DNA of 64,000 nt from Buttiauxella izardii (lineage in GTDB: Bacteria > Pseudomonadota > Gammaproteobacteria > Enterobacterales > Enterobacteriaceae): positions 152,631 through 216,630 of the forward strand of contig NZ_QZWH01000022.1 in the NCBI RefSeq assembly GCF_003601925.1. The letters are read 5' to 3'. Position 1 is the stretch's first letter. Each line of letters begins with the position of its first letter. The translations under genes were made by a program, and so were the position numbers. Under the pieces are notes generated by a model. The model was not told the origin of the DNA. It was given only the letters and a program-made list of their open reading frames with translations, and ran no database searches. This document shows, piece after piece, positions 10,435 through 19,619 of this stretch.

Positions 10435-11673
10435 ATGGCAAAAGTATCACTGGATAAAGACAAGATTAAATTCCTGCTGGTGGAAGGTGTACACCAGAAA
10501 GCCGTGGATAACCTCCGCGCGGCAGGCTATACCAACATCGAATACCATAAAGGCGCGCTGGACAGCGATGCCCTGAAAGAGTCGATCCGTGATGCGCATT
10601 TCATTGGTCTGCGTTCCCGTACTAACTTAACTGAAGATATTCTGTCAGCGGCTGAAAAGCTGGTGGCGGTGGGCTGTTTCTGCATCGGAACCAACCAGGT
10701 TGACCTGGACGCAGCGGCGAAACGCGGCGTGCCGGTATTCAACGCTCCATTCTCAAACACGCGTTCCGTTGCTGAACTGGTGATTGGCCAGTTGCTGCTG
10801 CTGTTGCGTGGCGTGCCAGAAGCTAACGCCAAAGCACACCGTGGCGTGTGGAACAAACTGGCGGTGGGTTCTTACGAAGCGCGTGGTAAAAAGCTCGGCA
10901 TCATCGGTTACGGCCATATCGGCACTCAGTTGGGTATTCTGGCTGAAGCGCTGGGGATGCACGTTTATTTCTACGATATCGAAAACAAACTGACTCTCGG
11001 TAATGCGACCCAGGTTCAGCATCTTTCTGACTTGCTGAATATGAGCGATGTTGTCAGCCTGCACGTTCCTGAAAACGCATCGACCAAGAATATGATTGGT
11101 GTTAATGAACTGGCATTGATGAAGCCGGGCGCGCTGCTGATCAACTGCGCGCGCGGTACGGTTGTCGATATTCCAGCTTTGTGTGACGCGCTGGCGCGTA
11201 AACATCTGGCGGGTGCGGCAATCGACGTGTTCCCAACCGAGCCTGCAACCAACAGCGATCCGTTCACGTCACCGCTGTGTGAATTTGATAACGTGATCCT
11301 GACGCCGCACATCGGCGGTTCAACGCAGGAAGCGCAGGAAAACATCGGCCTGGAAGTGGCGGGCAAGCTGGCGAAATACTCCGATAACGGTTCTACGTTG
11401 TCGGCGGTGAATTTCCCGGAAGTTTCCCTGCCGCTGCACGGTGGTAGCACCAGCCGTTTGCTGCATATTCACGAAAACCGTCCGGGCATTTTGACCGCGC
11501 TGAACCAGATTTTTGCTGAGCAAGGCATCAACATCGCTGCACAGTATCTGCAAACCACGCCGCAAATGGGTTATGTGGTGATTGATGTCGATGCTGAAGA
11601 AGATGTGGCTGAAGCGGCATTGAAATCAATGAAAGCGATCCCAGGAACTATCCGCGCTCGTCTGCTTTACTAA
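10435..11673 (+). CDS. serA: D-3-phosphoglycerate dehydrogenase SerA
   Basis: First committed step of serine synthesis: oxidises 3-phosphoglycerate to 3-phosphohydroxypyruvate with NAD; the E. coli enzyme also reduces 2-oxoglutarate. 412 residues against 410 in E. coli. The Rossmann motif GIIGYGHIGTQLG, the dehydrogenase motif ending TPHIGGST with the catalytic histidine, and a C-terminal ACT domain (HENRPGILTALNQIFAEQG onward) for feedback inhibition by serine are all present. The two extra residues lie in the linker before the ACT domain. Confidence 0.97.
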   Translation: MAKVSLDKDKIKFLLVEGVHQKAVDNLRAAGYTNIEYHKGALDSDALKESIRDAHFIGLRSRTNLTEDILSAAEKLVAVGCFCIGTNQVDLDAAAKRGVPVFNAPFSNTRSVAELVIGQLLLLLRGVPEANAKAHRGVWNKLAVGSYEARGKKLGIIGYGHIGTQLGILAEALGMHVYFYDIENKLTLGNATQVQHLSDLLNMSDVVSLHVPENASTKNMIGVNELALMKPGALLINCARGTVVDIPALCDALARKHLAGAAIDVFPTEPATNSDPFTSPLCEFDNVILTPHIGGSTQEAQENIGLEVAGKLAKYSDNGSTLSAVNFPEVSLPLHGGSTSRLLHIHENRPGILTALNQIFAEQGINIAAQYLQTTPQMGYVVIDVDAEEDVAEAALKSMKAIPGTIRARLLY

Positions 11674-11680
11674 TTCTAAT

Positions 11681-11757
11681 CGTAGGTCGGATAAGCGGCA
11701 GCGTCATCCGACAAAACTGGCGAAAACGGTGGATGACGCTTGCGCTTATCCACCCTA
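11681..11757. repeat. BIME, two opposed REP units
   Basis: CGTAGGTCGGATAAGCGGCAG... with GCGTCATCCGAC, then an inverted copy GGTGGATGACGCTTGCGCTT with ATCCACC. It belongs to the same REP family as the cluster at 8260-8387. Confidence 0.85.
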
Positions 11758-11817
11758 TGAACTCATTCAAATTTGAGGAGTCTGAAAGGCTCCTCATAAG
11801 CCAGGAAGCGATTCACC

Positions 11818-12429
11818 ATGACAAGTATGTTATTAAAATCCGGCGCTTTTATACTTCTGTTAATTCTCATCTATACCGGCGTTAGCACGGCAGACAGAAT
11901 GACCTGGCTGATGGAAGTGACTCCAGTCATCATTATTGTTCCTGTGCTTTTAGCGACTTACTCGCGTTTCCCACTGACCCCGCTGCTCTATGTTTTAATC
12001 TTCCTGCACGCCATTATTTTGATGGTCGGCGGTTTGTACACCTACGCCAAAGTGCCGATTGGTTTTGATGTTCAGGCACTCTTTGGCTTAAGCCGTAACC
12101 CGTACGACAAACTCGGCCACTTTTTCCAGGGGTTAGTTCCGGCGCTGGCTGCGCGTGAGATTCTGATTCGTGGGGGCTATGTTCGCGGGCGCAAAATGGT
12201 CGCGTTTCTGGTGTGTTGCATCGCACTGGCGATAAGCGCGTTGTACGAACTTATCGAATGGGCGGCAGCGCTAGCTTTAGGGCAGGGAGCGGATGAGTTT
12301 TTAGGGACGCAGGGCGATATTTGGGACACGCAATCCGATATGTTTTGCGCACTTCTCGGCGCGCTGACCACAGTTTTAGTTCTGCAATTCTGGCACACCA
12401 GGCAATTGCTTAAACTGCCAAATTCGTGA
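11818..12429 (+). CDS. YjdF-like (DUF2238) inner-membrane protein
   Basis: 203-residue polytopic membrane protein of the DUF2238/YjdF family; function unknown. About six hydrophobic segments are visible (for example SGAFILLLILIYTGVST and VVIIIVPVLLATY-like stretches near the N-terminus). Conserved polar motifs include NPYDKLGHFFQG, SALYELIEWAAAL and the GTQGDIWDTQSDMF motif, typical of this family. It is not at this place in K-12, where serA and fau are neighbours, so it is an insertion or a lineage difference. Its 3' end overlaps the 3' end of the convergent gene fau by 54 bases. Confidence 0.85.
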   Translation: MTSMLLKSGAFILLLILIYTGVSTADRMTWLMEVTPVIIIVPVLLATYSRFPLTPLLYVLIFLHAIILMVGGLYTYAKVPIGFDVQALFGLSRNPYDKLGHFFQGLVPALAAREILIRGGYVRGRKMVAFLVCCIALAISALYELIEWAAALALGQGADEFLGTQGDIWDTQSDMFCALLGALTTVLVLQFWHTRQLLKLPNS

Positions 12430-13005
12430 AGGCGTGACGATAGCGGGCAAGGGAATATCCCATTGCTCGCTGGGTAACGCCGGAACGTGCTGGCAATCAT
12501 GCGCCAGCCCAACCGGCCATAAACCGTGCTGCTGCCAGTTCTGCAACGTCCTGTCGTAGAAACCACCACCCATTCCCAACCGTTGCCCTTGCTCGTCAAA
12601 CGCCACTAACGGCGTGATCAGCACATCCAGTTTATCCAACGGCAATACGTCGCGGACATCCAGTTTAGGTTCAAGGATTTTCAGACGATTCATCACCAGA
12701 TGGCTGTTTTCTGCGTAGCGCAGAAACAACAAATTGCCTTTGCTGAAAGGATGTAAAACAGGCAGGTAAACCGTTTTCCCCGCTTTCCACAACGCGCGAA
12801 TCAGTGGCGTGGTATCTAGCTCACCATCAAACGACAAAAACACCGCCACCGTTGAAGCATGCACAATAGGTTCGTAAGCCAGCATGCGTTTAGCTGCAAG
12901 TTCTGCGAATTGGTGTTGTTCAGTGGGCGTGAGTTGTCGGCGACGTTGCCGAATGTGTTGTCTGATTTCTTGCCGAAGCGATGGGATTAGCTGAGTTTTT
13001 GTCAT
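12376..13005 (-). CDS. fau: 5-formyltetrahydrofolate cyclo-ligase Fau (YgfA)
   Basis: Converts 5-formyl-THF to 5,10-methenyl-THF with ATP; linked to persister formation in E. coli. 209 residues; the family motifs GKTVYLPVLHPF and GQRLGMGGGFYDRTLQ are clear. It is the gene co-transcribed with 6S RNA in E. coli, and the same order zapA / ssrS / fau is seen here. The C-terminus runs about 15 residues beyond the conserved TPSRIW motif into sequence shared with the convergent YjdF-like gene. Confidence 0.95.
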   Translation of the reverse strand: MTKTQLIPSLRQEIRQHIRQRRRQLTPTEQHQFAELAAKRMLAYEPIVHASTVAVFLSFDGELDTTPLIRALWKAGKTVYLPVLHPFSKGNLLFLRYAENSHLVMNRLKILEPKLDVRDVLPLDKLDVLITPLVAFDEQGQRLGMGGGFYDRTLQNWQQHGLWPVGLAHDCQHVPALPSEQWDIPLPAIVTPSRIWQFKQLPGVPELQN

Positions 13006-13031
13006 GGGAATGACTGGTTTGGTAGAAAGAG

Positions 13032-13215
13032 GGAATCTCCGAGATGCCGCCGCAGGCTGTAACCCTTGAACCCTTGGTTCAAGGTGAGTGCAGCGTCAGA
13101 ATCATCAGGCTTCTCGGACGGACCGAGCATGCTCACAGACTCTGGAGCACCACACTCTTGTGGTATGAAATATCGGCTCAGGGGACTGGCCCGCTTGCAA
13201 ACATCTCAGAGAAAT
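13032..13215 (-). ncRNA. ssrS: 6S RNA
   Basis: 184-base RNA on the minus strand that sequesters sigma-70 RNA polymerase in stationary phase. The 5' end ATTTCTCTGAGATGTT and the 3' end GCGGCATCTCGGAGATTCC are complementary and form the closing stem; internal blocks GCGGGCCAGTCCCCTGAGCC and CCTTGAACCAAGGGTTCAAG match E. coli 6S RNA, as does the length. It sits between zapA and fau, the conserved arrangement. Confidence 0.96.
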
Positions 13216-13256
13216 TTGGTCTTCAAAGTTACTCTACCATAGGTAACTGCGAAGTG

Positions 13257-13586
13257 TTATTCAAAATTTGGACCTTGTCTTTCTGTTATGCGACCTTGCT
13301 CAAGCAACGCTTGTTCGATGGTCTGCTGTAACATCCGAATACGTTCTTCCATGTTGGAAGCGTAGTCGCGGGTTTTCGATTTTTCCTGAGCCAACTCGTA
13401 GCAAATATTCAGTGCTGCGATGAAAACTAACTGCTCAGTATTTGTGACTCTAGTGCGAACTTTTAAATCTTGCAACCGCTGATCGAGCTCTTGAGCCGCA
13501 AGATTCAGTGCATCCTGTTGTTCAGGCGGACAATTCACGCGCAATGAACGACCGAAAATTTGGATATCGACTGGTTGTGCAGACAT
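13257..13586 (-). CDS. zapA: Cell division protein ZapA
   Basis: Z-ring associated protein that bundles FtsZ filaments. 109 residues, equal to E. coli ZapA, with N-terminal [20 protein letters not shown] and a C-terminal coiled coil (about residues 65-100). Divergent from ygfB. Confidence 0.96.
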   Translation of the reverse strand: MSAQPVDIQIFGRSLRVNCPPEQQDALNLAAQELDQRLQDLKVRTRVTNTEQLVFIAALNICYELAQEKSKTRDYASNMEERIRMLQQTIEQALLEQGRITERQGPNFE

Positions 13587-13754
13587 GCCACCTTCCTGCT
13601 GTTAACTCGCCTGCCTCTCGCTAAACCGTGTCTGGTCACGAAAGGGGCGTCACTATAGCTATCCCGAAATGAAGATACAAGCCCTTTTCTGGTGCCTTTG
13701 GGTCCCTGGTGGTAGCATAACATGAACTATCACTGCCAACGATGGCGAATGCGC

Positions 13755-14333
13755 ATGTCTATACAGAACACTATGCCTGACTATGACTTAGTCGGCCAAC
13801 TACTGAACCAACAAGGTGTGGGTCTTACGGCCTCGGAAATGCACGGCCTAATCAGCGGAATGCTGTGCGGCGGCAACAAAGACACCACCTGGCAACCGCT
13901 GTTGCATGACTTGACCAACGAAGGCTTAGCCTTTGGGCAAAACCTTGCCGATACCCTGCGCCAGATGCACGCTGCAACCAGTGACGCGCTGGAAGACGAC
14001 GGCTTTATGTTCCAGCTTTATCTGCCTGAAGGCGACGAAGCGACGGTATTTCACCGTGCCGACGAACTGGCAGGCTGGGTAAACCACTTCCTGCTGGGAC
14101 TCGGTGTCACGCAAACTAAGCTCGATAAAGTCACCGGCGAAACCGGCGAAGCTATCGACGATCTGCGTAACATCGCGCAACTGGGCTACGACGAAGACGA
14201 AGATCAAGAAGAGCTGGAAATGTCGCTCGAAGAGATTATCGAGTACGTGCGTGTTGCCGCATTGCTGTGCCACGACACCTTTACTCGCCCGGTTCCGACT
14301 GCGCCGGAAGTGCAGAAACCAACGCTACACTAA
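13755..14333 (+). CDS. ygfB: YgfB family protein (UPF0149)
   Basis: 192-residue cytoplasmic UPF0149 protein; the E. coli length is reproduced by the ATG at 13755 (starts SIQNTMPDY). In Pseudomonas aeruginosa a YgfB homologue dampens ampDh3 expression; in enterobacteria the role is not settled. Acidic segment [16 protein letters not shown] near the C-terminus. Start of the ygfB-pepP-ubiH-ubiI cluster. Confidence 0.93.
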   Translation: MSIQNTMPDYDLVGQLLNQQGVGLTASEMHGLISGMLCGGNKDTTWQPLLHDLTNEGLAFGQNLADTLRQMHAATSDALEDDGFMFQLYLPEGDEATVFHRADELAGWVNHFLLGLGVTQTKLDKVTGETGEAIDDLRNIAQLGYDEDEDQEELEMSLEEIIEYVRVAALLCHDTFTRPVPTAPEVQKPTLH

Positions 14334-14347
14334 TAACAATAAGCTTC

Positions 14348-14353
14348 AGGAGG
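14348..14353 (+). promoter_or_regulatory. Ribosome binding site deciding pepP start
   Basis: Perfect AGGAGG, four bases before ATG 14358 but only one base before the in-frame GTG 14355; the ATG is therefore preferred. Confidence 0.75.
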
Positions 14354-14357
14354 TGTG

Positions 14358-15674
14358 ATGAATCAGCACGAATTTCTCCGTCGCCGTCAGGCGTTGTTGG
14401 CCAAAATGGCACCGGCTAGCGCGGCGCTTATCTTTGCCGCACCCGAGGCCACTCGCAGCGCAGACAGCGAATATCCGTATCGCCAAAGTAGCGATTTCTG
14501 GTACTTCACGGGGTTCAACGAACCTGAAGCTGTATTGGTGTTGATTAAAAGCGACGAAACCCACAACCACAGCGTGCTGTTTAACCGCCTGCGCGATAAA
14601 ACCGCTGAAATCTGGTTTGGTCGCCGTCTTGGGCAGGAAGCCGCTCCTGAAAAACTGGGCGTCGATCGTGCGCTGGCGTTCTCCGAAATCGGCGAGCAGT
14701 TGCACCAATTGCTGAACGGTCTGGATGTGGTCTACCACGCGCAGGGCGAATACGCTTATGCCGATACGATTGTTTTTGCCGCACTCGACAAACTTCGCCG
14801 TGGCTCGCGCCAGAATTTGACCGCACCTGTCACGCTGACTGACTGGCGTCCGTGGGTTCACGAACAGCGCTTGTTTAAGTCCGAAGAAGAAATTATCGCG
14901 ATGCGCCGCGCCGGGGAAATCACCGCGCTGGCGCATACTCGAGCGATGGAAAAATGCCGTCCGGGCATGTTTGAATATCAGCTTGAAGGCGAAATCCTTC
15001 ACGAATTTAACCGCCACGGCGCACGTTTCCCGTCGTACAACACGATTGTCGGCAGCGGTGAAAACGCCTGCATCCTGCATTACACCGAAAACGAGAGCCA
15101 AATGCGCGATGGCGATTTGGTGTTGATCGACGCCGGTTGTGAATATCAAGGCTACGCTGGCGATATCACGCGCACCTTCCCGGTCAACGGCAAATTTAGC
15201 GCACCGCAGCGCGAAATTTACGACATCGTTCTCGAATCACTGGAAACGGCTCTTCAGCTTTACCGCCCAGGCACTTCCATGCAGGAAGTCACCACGCAAG
15301 TCGTGCGCATTATGGTGACCGACCTGGTGAAGCTCGGCATCCTCAAGGGTGAAGTCGATAAACTGATTGCGGAAAACGCCCATCGCCCGTTCTTTATGCA
15401 CGGCCTGAGCCACTGGCTGGGGCTGGATGTGCACGACGTCGGCGCGTACGGGCAGGATCGTTCTCGCCTGCTTGAGCCGGGAATGGTCATCACCGTTGAA
15501 CCAGGCTTGTATATTGCGCCAGACGCAGACGTTCCTGCGCAGTATCGCGGCATCGGTATTCGCATCGAAGACGACATTCTGATCACTGCCGACGGTAACG
15601 AAAACCTGACTGCCAGCGTGGTGAAAGCGGCCGACGATATTGAAGCACTCATGGCGGCGGCGCGTCAGTCATGA
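14358..15674 (+). CDS. pepP: Xaa-Pro aminopeptidase PepP
   Basis: Manganese aminopeptidase P that removes an N-terminal residue preceding proline. 438 residues (441 in E. coli). The pita-bread metal site is intact: DAGCEYQGYAGDITRTFP (two Asp), HGLSHWLGLDVHDVG (His), TVEPGLYI (Glu) and GIRIEDD (Glu). Its stop codon overlaps the start of ubiH (ATGA), implying translational coupling with the ubiquinone genes. Confidence 0.96.
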   Translation: MNQHEFLRRRQALLAKMAPASAALIFAAPEATRSADSEYPYRQSSDFWYFTGFNEPEAVLVLIKSDETHNHSVLFNRLRDKTAEIWFGRRLGQEAAPEKLGVDRALAFSEIGEQLHQLLNGLDVVYHAQGEYAYADTIVFAALDKLRRGSRQNLTAPVTLTDWRPWVHEQRLFKSEEEIIAMRRAGEITALAHTRAMEKCRPGMFEYQLEGEILHEFNRHGARFPSYNTIVGSGENACILHYTENESQMRDGDLVLIDAGCEYQGYAGDITRTFPVNGKFSAPQREIYDIVLESLETALQLYRPGTSMQEVTTQVVRIMVTDLVKLGILKGEVDKLIAENAHRPFFMHGLSHWLGLDVHDVGAYGQDRSRLLEPGMVITVEPGLYIAPDADVPAQYRGIGIRIEDDILITADGNENLTASVVKAADDIEALMAAARQS

Positions 15675-16849
15675 GCGTGATTATTGTCGGTGGTGGTATG
15701 GCGGGCGCGACGCTTGCGCTGGCGATATCGCATCTAACCCACGGAAAACTGCCGGTTCATTTGATTGAAGCGGCTGCGCCAGAATCAGCCGCGCATCCCG
15801 GTTTTGATGCCCGCGCGATAGCCATTGCCCAGGGAACCTGCCAGCAATTAACGCGTATTGGCGTGTGGCCTGCGATTAAAGATTGCGCGACGGCGATTAC
15901 CTCCGTCCATGTCAGCGACCGGGGCCATGCGGGTTTTGTGACTCTCGAAGCGCAGGATTACCAAATCCCGGCATTAGGGCAAGTCGTTGAACTGCACGAT
16001 ATCGGTTTGCGTTTATTCGCCCTGCTGCGCAAAGCGCCAGGCGTGACGGTACACTGCCCGCAGCGTGTCGCGTCATTCACTCGTGAGAGCGATAAAGTCA
16101 GCGTTCAACTTGATAATGGCGAGCTGATTGAAGGCAAATTGCTGGTGGCGGCAGATGGTTCGCGCTCACCGCTTGCCGCGCAGTGCGGCATCACCTGGCA
16201 GCAGCAGGATTACCAACAAGTGGCGGTGATCGCTAATATCACGACCTCGCAACCGCATAACGGGCGCGCGTTCGAGCGTTTCACCGAGCATGGCCCGCTG
16301 GCGATGTTGCCGATGTCAGACGGGCGCTGTTCGCTGGTTTGGTGCCAGCCGCGTGAAGCTCAGGCGGAAATCGCCCAGTGGAGCGACGAGAAATTCTGCA
16401 ATGAGCTGCAACGCGCATTTGGCTGGCGGCTTGGGCGCATCACGCATGCCGGTGCGCGCTCGCAATATCCACTGGCGCTGACCACCGCTTCGCAGCCGGT
16501 TTCGCACCGCGTTGCGCTGGTGGGCAATGCCGCACAAACGCTGCATCCGATTGCCGGGCAAGGTTTCAACCTCGGGCTGCGCGATGTTATGTCGCTGGCG
16601 GAAGATTTAGCCGCAGCTCATGAAGCTTCACAAGATGTCGGTAGTTATGCGGTGCTGGCGCAATATCAGCAGCGCCGCTATGAAGATAAAAATGCCACCA
16701 TTGGCGTGACCGATGGCTTAGTTCAGTTGTTCGCCAATCGTTGGGCTCCGCTGGTCGTGGGGCGCAATTTGGGTTTGATTGCGATGGAACATTTCACCCC
16801 GGCGCGTGATGTGCTGGCGGGGCGTACTCTCGGCTGGGTTGCGCGTTAA
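15671..16849 (+). CDS. ubiH: 2-octaprenyl-6-methoxyphenol hydroxylase UbiH
   Basis: FAD monooxygenase that hydroxylates C4 of the ring in aerobic ubiquinone synthesis. 392 residues as in E. coli. N-terminal FAD loop VGGGMAGATLALA, middle motif VAADGSRS, and GNAAQTLHPIAGQGFNLG for the second FAD contact. Start overlaps the pepP stop; ubiI follows after 26 bases, so the two hydroxylases are co-expressed. Confidence 0.96.
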   Translation: MSVIIVGGGMAGATLALAISHLTHGKLPVHLIEAAAPESAAHPGFDARAIAIAQGTCQQLTRIGVWPAIKDCATAITSVHVSDRGHAGFVTLEAQDYQIPALGQVVELHDIGLRLFALLRKAPGVTVHCPQRVASFTRESDKVSVQLDNGELIEGKLLVAADGSRSPLAAQCGITWQQQDYQQVAVIANITTSQPHNGRAFERFTEHGPLAMLPMSDGRCSLVWCQPREAQAEIAQWSDEKFCNELQRAFGWRLGRITHAGARSQYPLALTTASQPVSHRVALVGNAAQTLHPIAGQGFNLGLRDVMSLAEDLAAAHEASQDVGSYAVLAQYQQRRYEDKNATIGVTDGLVQLFANRWAPLVVGRNLGLIAMEHFTPARDVLAGRTLGWVAR

Positions 16850-16875
16850 AACAGGTTTTTTTAAGGAGAGTCAAT

Positions 16876-18078
16876 TTGCAAAGCGTTGATGTAGCGATTG
16901 TTGGTGGTGGCATGGTGGGACTGGCGGTTGCCTGCGGTTTGCAAGGCAGCGGCTTGCGTGTCGCGGTGCTGGAGAACCATCTTCCGCAGCCGCTGGCACC
17001 AGAATCTGCACCCGCATTACGCGTTTCGGCCATCAACGCCGCCAGCGAAAAGTTGCTGACTCACCTTGGCGCGTGGCCGAAAATTATCGCCCAACGCGCC
17101 AGTTGCTATCACGGCATGGAAGTGTGGGATCAAGACAGTTTCGGGCATATTGCTTTTGATGACAAATCCTATGGTTTCAGCCATTTGGGCCACATCATTG
17201 AAAACTCGGTTATCCATCATGCTTTGTGGCAACGCGCTGAGCAGTGCAGCGATGTAACGTTAATGGCTCCTGCGGAATTACTGCAAGTGGCCTGGGGCGA
17301 AAACGAAGCTTTTATCACGCTCAAAGACGGTGCAATGCTCACTGCGCGTCTGGTCGTTGGCGCAGATGGCGCAAATTCCTGGCTGCGTAAACAAGCCGAT
17401 ATCCCGCTGACATTTTGGGATTATCGCCATCACGCGCTGGTTGCCACGATTCGTACTGCTGAACCCCATCAGGCTGTGGCTCGCCAGGTGTTTCATGGCG
17501 ACGGCATTCTGGCGTTCCTGCCGTTAAGTGACCCGCATTTGTGTTCGATTGTCTGGTCGTTGCCGCCGCTGGAAGCCGAGCGTTTGCAGCAGGCGAGTGC
17601 TGAAGAGTTTAACCAGGCATTATCCGTGGCATTCGATCTGCGTCTGGGTTTGTGCAGCGTGGAAAGCGAACGCCAGATATTCCCGCTGACCGGCCGTTAT
17701 GCGCGCAATTTTGCCGCTCATCGCCTGGCGCTGGTGGGTGATGCCGCACACACTATCCATCCATTAGCCGGGCAGGGCGTGAACCTGGGCTTTATGGACG
17801 CCGCTGAACTGATTGACGAAGTGCGTCGCTTGCACAGCCAGGGCAAAGATATCGGGCAGTATTTGTATCTGCGCCGCTACGAACGTAGCCGCAAACATAG
17901 TGCTGCAATGATGCTTGCCAGCATGCAGGGCTTCCGTGATCTGTTTGCCGGAAGCAATCCGGCGAAGAAACTGCTGCGTGATATTGGCCTGAAACTGGCG
18001 GATACGCTGCCAGGGGTAAAACCGCAACTGGTTAAGCAGGCAATGGGCCTACACGATTTACCTGATTGGTTAAGATAA
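16876..18078 (+). CDS. ubiI: 2-octaprenylphenol hydroxylase UbiI (VisC)
   Basis: FAD monooxygenase for C5 hydroxylation in aerobic ubiquinone synthesis, a paralogue of UbiH. 400 residues, same as E. coli. FAD loop VGGGMVGLAVACG, ADGANSWLR and GDAAHTIHPLAGQGVNLG. Translation starts at TTG (QSVDVAIV...) with AAGGAGAG nine bases upstream; no suitable ATG is nearby. Confidence 0.96.
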   Translation: MQSVDVAIVGGGMVGLAVACGLQGSGLRVAVLENHLPQPLAPESAPALRVSAINAASEKLLTHLGAWPKIIAQRASCYHGMEVWDQDSFGHIAFDDKSYGFSHLGHIIENSVIHHALWQRAEQCSDVTLMAPAELLQVAWGENEAFITLKDGAMLTARLVVGADGANSWLRKQADIPLTFWDYRHHALVATIRTAEPHQAVARQVFHGDGILAFLPLSDPHLCSIVWSLPPLEAERLQQASAEEFNQALSVAFDLRLGLCSVESERQIFPLTGRYARNFAAHRLALVGDAAHTIHPLAGQGVNLGFMDAAELIDEVRRLHSQGKDIGQYLYLRRYERSRKHSAAMMLASMQGFRDLFAGSNPAKKLLRDIGLKLADTLPGVKPQLVKQAMGLHDLPDWLR

Positions 18079-18088
18079 CTACGTCACA

Positions 18089-18117
18089 TTTCCCTTTCTT
18101 TTTATTGGAAAGGGAAA
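18089..18117 (+). terminator. Stem-loop after ubiI
   Basis: TTTCCCTTTC, nine-base loop, GAAAGGGAAA: ten perfect pairs 10 bases after the ubiI stop, without a T-tract. Likely the 3' end of the ubi transcript. Confidence 0.5.
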
Positions 18118-18162
18118 CACCCCCCTCATTTGAAAAATTCTAATCTCACCGGTTATTTCGGA

Positions 18163-18309
18163 TTACTTTTTCTCATCCCACGTTTTTAGCGATGTAGTGA
18201 ATTTGTTTCTGAAATGGTGGTAAATGTTAGCTAACGCTAAATTCTGACGAAAACACTTCCTGTTTATGCGTAGTGTCTCGCATTTTTCCAGATGAATGCT
18301 CTGCATCAT
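18163..18309 (-). CDS. Candidate small protein, 47-48 residues
   Basis: Unrecognised small open frame in the ubiI-gcvT gap, read towards ubiI. The case rests on a perfect AGGAGG (18313-18318, minus strand) placed 3 bases before ATG 18309 and 6 before ATG 18306. The product is basic and mildly amphipathic (begins MMQSIHLEKCETLRINRK, ends TWDEKK), has no membrane segment and two Cys. Longer in-frame starts upstream lack a binding site. It is divergent from gcvT, so a shared promoter region is possible. Could be chance: no homology was established. Confidence 0.45.
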   Translation of the reverse strand: MMQSIHLEKCETLRINRKCFRQNLALANIYHHFRNKFTTSLKTWDEKK

Positions 18310-18318
18310 GTGCCTCCT

Positions 18319-18499
18319 GTTTTGGTCATAAGCTAATGCAATGACCGTTTTAGCCTTATGGTTTACTCCCTCATTCAATGGTAAGTTCAGGCAAAAGGTA
18401 ACGTTTGCGTCGCTATCGGGATCGGTGGCGATGCTGGGTTTCGTCTGACGAAAAGAAAAGCGAACAGCGCTTTTCAACCAGATGGTTAAAGAGGAAAAA
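18319..18499 (+). promoter_or_regulatory. gcvT upstream region
   Basis: The 421-base gap between ubiI and gcvT holds the ubiI stem-loop, the small minus-strand frame and this 180-base stretch. In E. coli the corresponding gap carries the gcv promoter with Lrp and GcvA sites. No glycine-riboswitch-like structure was seen. Individual sites could not be placed with confidence. Confidence 0.4.
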
Positions 18500-19597
18500 A
18501 TGACTCAAAAGACCCCTTTGTTTGAACAGCACAATCTCTGCGGTGCGCGCATGGTGGATTTCCACGGCTGGATGATGCCATTGCACTATGGCTCGCAGAT
18601 TGATGAGCACCACGCGGTGCGTAACGATGCCGGGATGTTTGATGTTTCCCACATGACTATCGTTGACCTGAAAGGTGCCCGTACTCGCGAATTCCTGCGT
18701 TACTTAGTGGCAAACGACGTTGCCAAACTTACCCAACCGGGTAAAGCCCTCTACACCGCCATGCTCAACGCTTCCGGCGGTGTTATCGATGATCTGATTA
18801 TCTATTTCCAGACCGAAGATTTCTTCCGCCTGGTGGTGAACTCTGCCACCCGTGAAAAAGACCTGGCCTGGATTAATCAACACGCCGAACCGTTCTCTGT
18901 TTCTGTCACCGTGCGTGACGACCTGTCGCTGATTGCCGTTCAGGGGCCAAACGCACAGGCTAAAGCCGCGCAGTTGTTTACCGAAGAACAGCGCAAAGCC
19001 GTTGCTGGCATGAAGCCATTCTTTGGCGTTCAGGCGGGTGATTTGTTCATTGCGACGACGGGTTACACCGGAGAAGCAGGCTACGAAATCGCCATGCCAA
19101 ACGAAAAAGCGGCCGAGTTTTGGGCGCAACTGGTTGAGATTGGCGTGAAGCCATGCGGCCTGGGCGCGCGCGATACCCTGCGCCTGGAATCGGGCATGAA
19201 CTTATACAGCCAGGAAATGGACGAAGGCGTTTCACCGCTGGCCGCCAACATGGGCTGGACTATCGCCTGGCAGCCTGAAGACCGTGATTTCATCGGCCGT
19301 GGAGCACTCGAAGCCCAGCGCGAGAAAGGCACCGAGCAGCTTGTTGGTTTGATCATGACGGAAAAAGGCGTATTACGTAATGAGCTGCCTGTCCGTTTTA
19401 CTGACGAATCCGGCAACATCCACGAGGGTGTCATTACCAGTGGAACCTTCTCGCCAACATTGGGCTACAGCATCGCGCTGGCGCGTGTTCCGGCAGGCAT
19501 TGGCGAAACGGCGATTGTGCAAATCCGTAACCGCGAAATGCCGGTTAAGGTGACGAAACCCATTTTTGTTCGCGGCGGAAAAGCTGTCGCGCAGTGA
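18500..19597 (+). CDS. gcvT: Glycine cleavage T protein (aminomethyltransferase)
   Basis: Transfers the methylene group from aminomethyl-lipoyl GcvH to tetrahydrofolate and releases ammonia. The ATG at 18500 gives 365 residues (364 in E. coli), beginning [26 protein letters not shown] lies nine bases upstream. Folate-domain motifs [13 protein letters not shown] and [12 protein letters not shown] are intact. First gene of gcvT-gcvH-gcvP, which together turn glycine into CO2, NH3 and 5,10-methylene-THF. Confidence 0.97.
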   Translation: MTQKTPLFEQHNLCGARMVDFHGWMMPLHYGSQIDEHHAVRNDAGMFDVSHMTIVDLKGARTREFLRYLVANDVAKLTQPGKALYTAMLNASGGVIDDLIIYFQTEDFFRLVVNSATREKDLAWINQHAEPFSVSVTVRDDLSLIAVQGPNAQAKAAQLFTEEQRKAVAGMKPFFGVQAGDLFIATTGYTGEAGYEIAMPNEKAAEFWAQLVEIGVKPCGLGARDTLRLESGMNLYSQEMDEGVSPLAANMGWTIAWQPEDRDFIGRGALEAQREKGTEQLVGLIMTEKGVLRNELPVRFTDESGNIHEGVITSGTFSPTLGYSIALARVPAGIGETAIVQIRNREMPVKVTKPIFVRGGKAVAQ

Positions 19598-19619
19598 TTT
19601 TGAAATCAGGAGAAAAACA

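Noticed and set aside
14346..15149. 267-codon minus-strand frame opposite pepP
   Set aside because: Antisense shadow of pepP, whose metal-site motifs are complete on the plus strand.
18310..18477. Longer version (104 codons) of the small frame upstream of gcvT
   Set aside because: The extra N-terminal part overlaps the gcvT control region and lacks a start site; only the ATG pair after AGGAGG is supported.
18319..18499. Glycine riboswitch before gcvT
   Set aside because: No tandem aptamer-like structure or terminator was seen, and enterobacterial gcv operons are controlled by GcvA, Lrp and other proteins.
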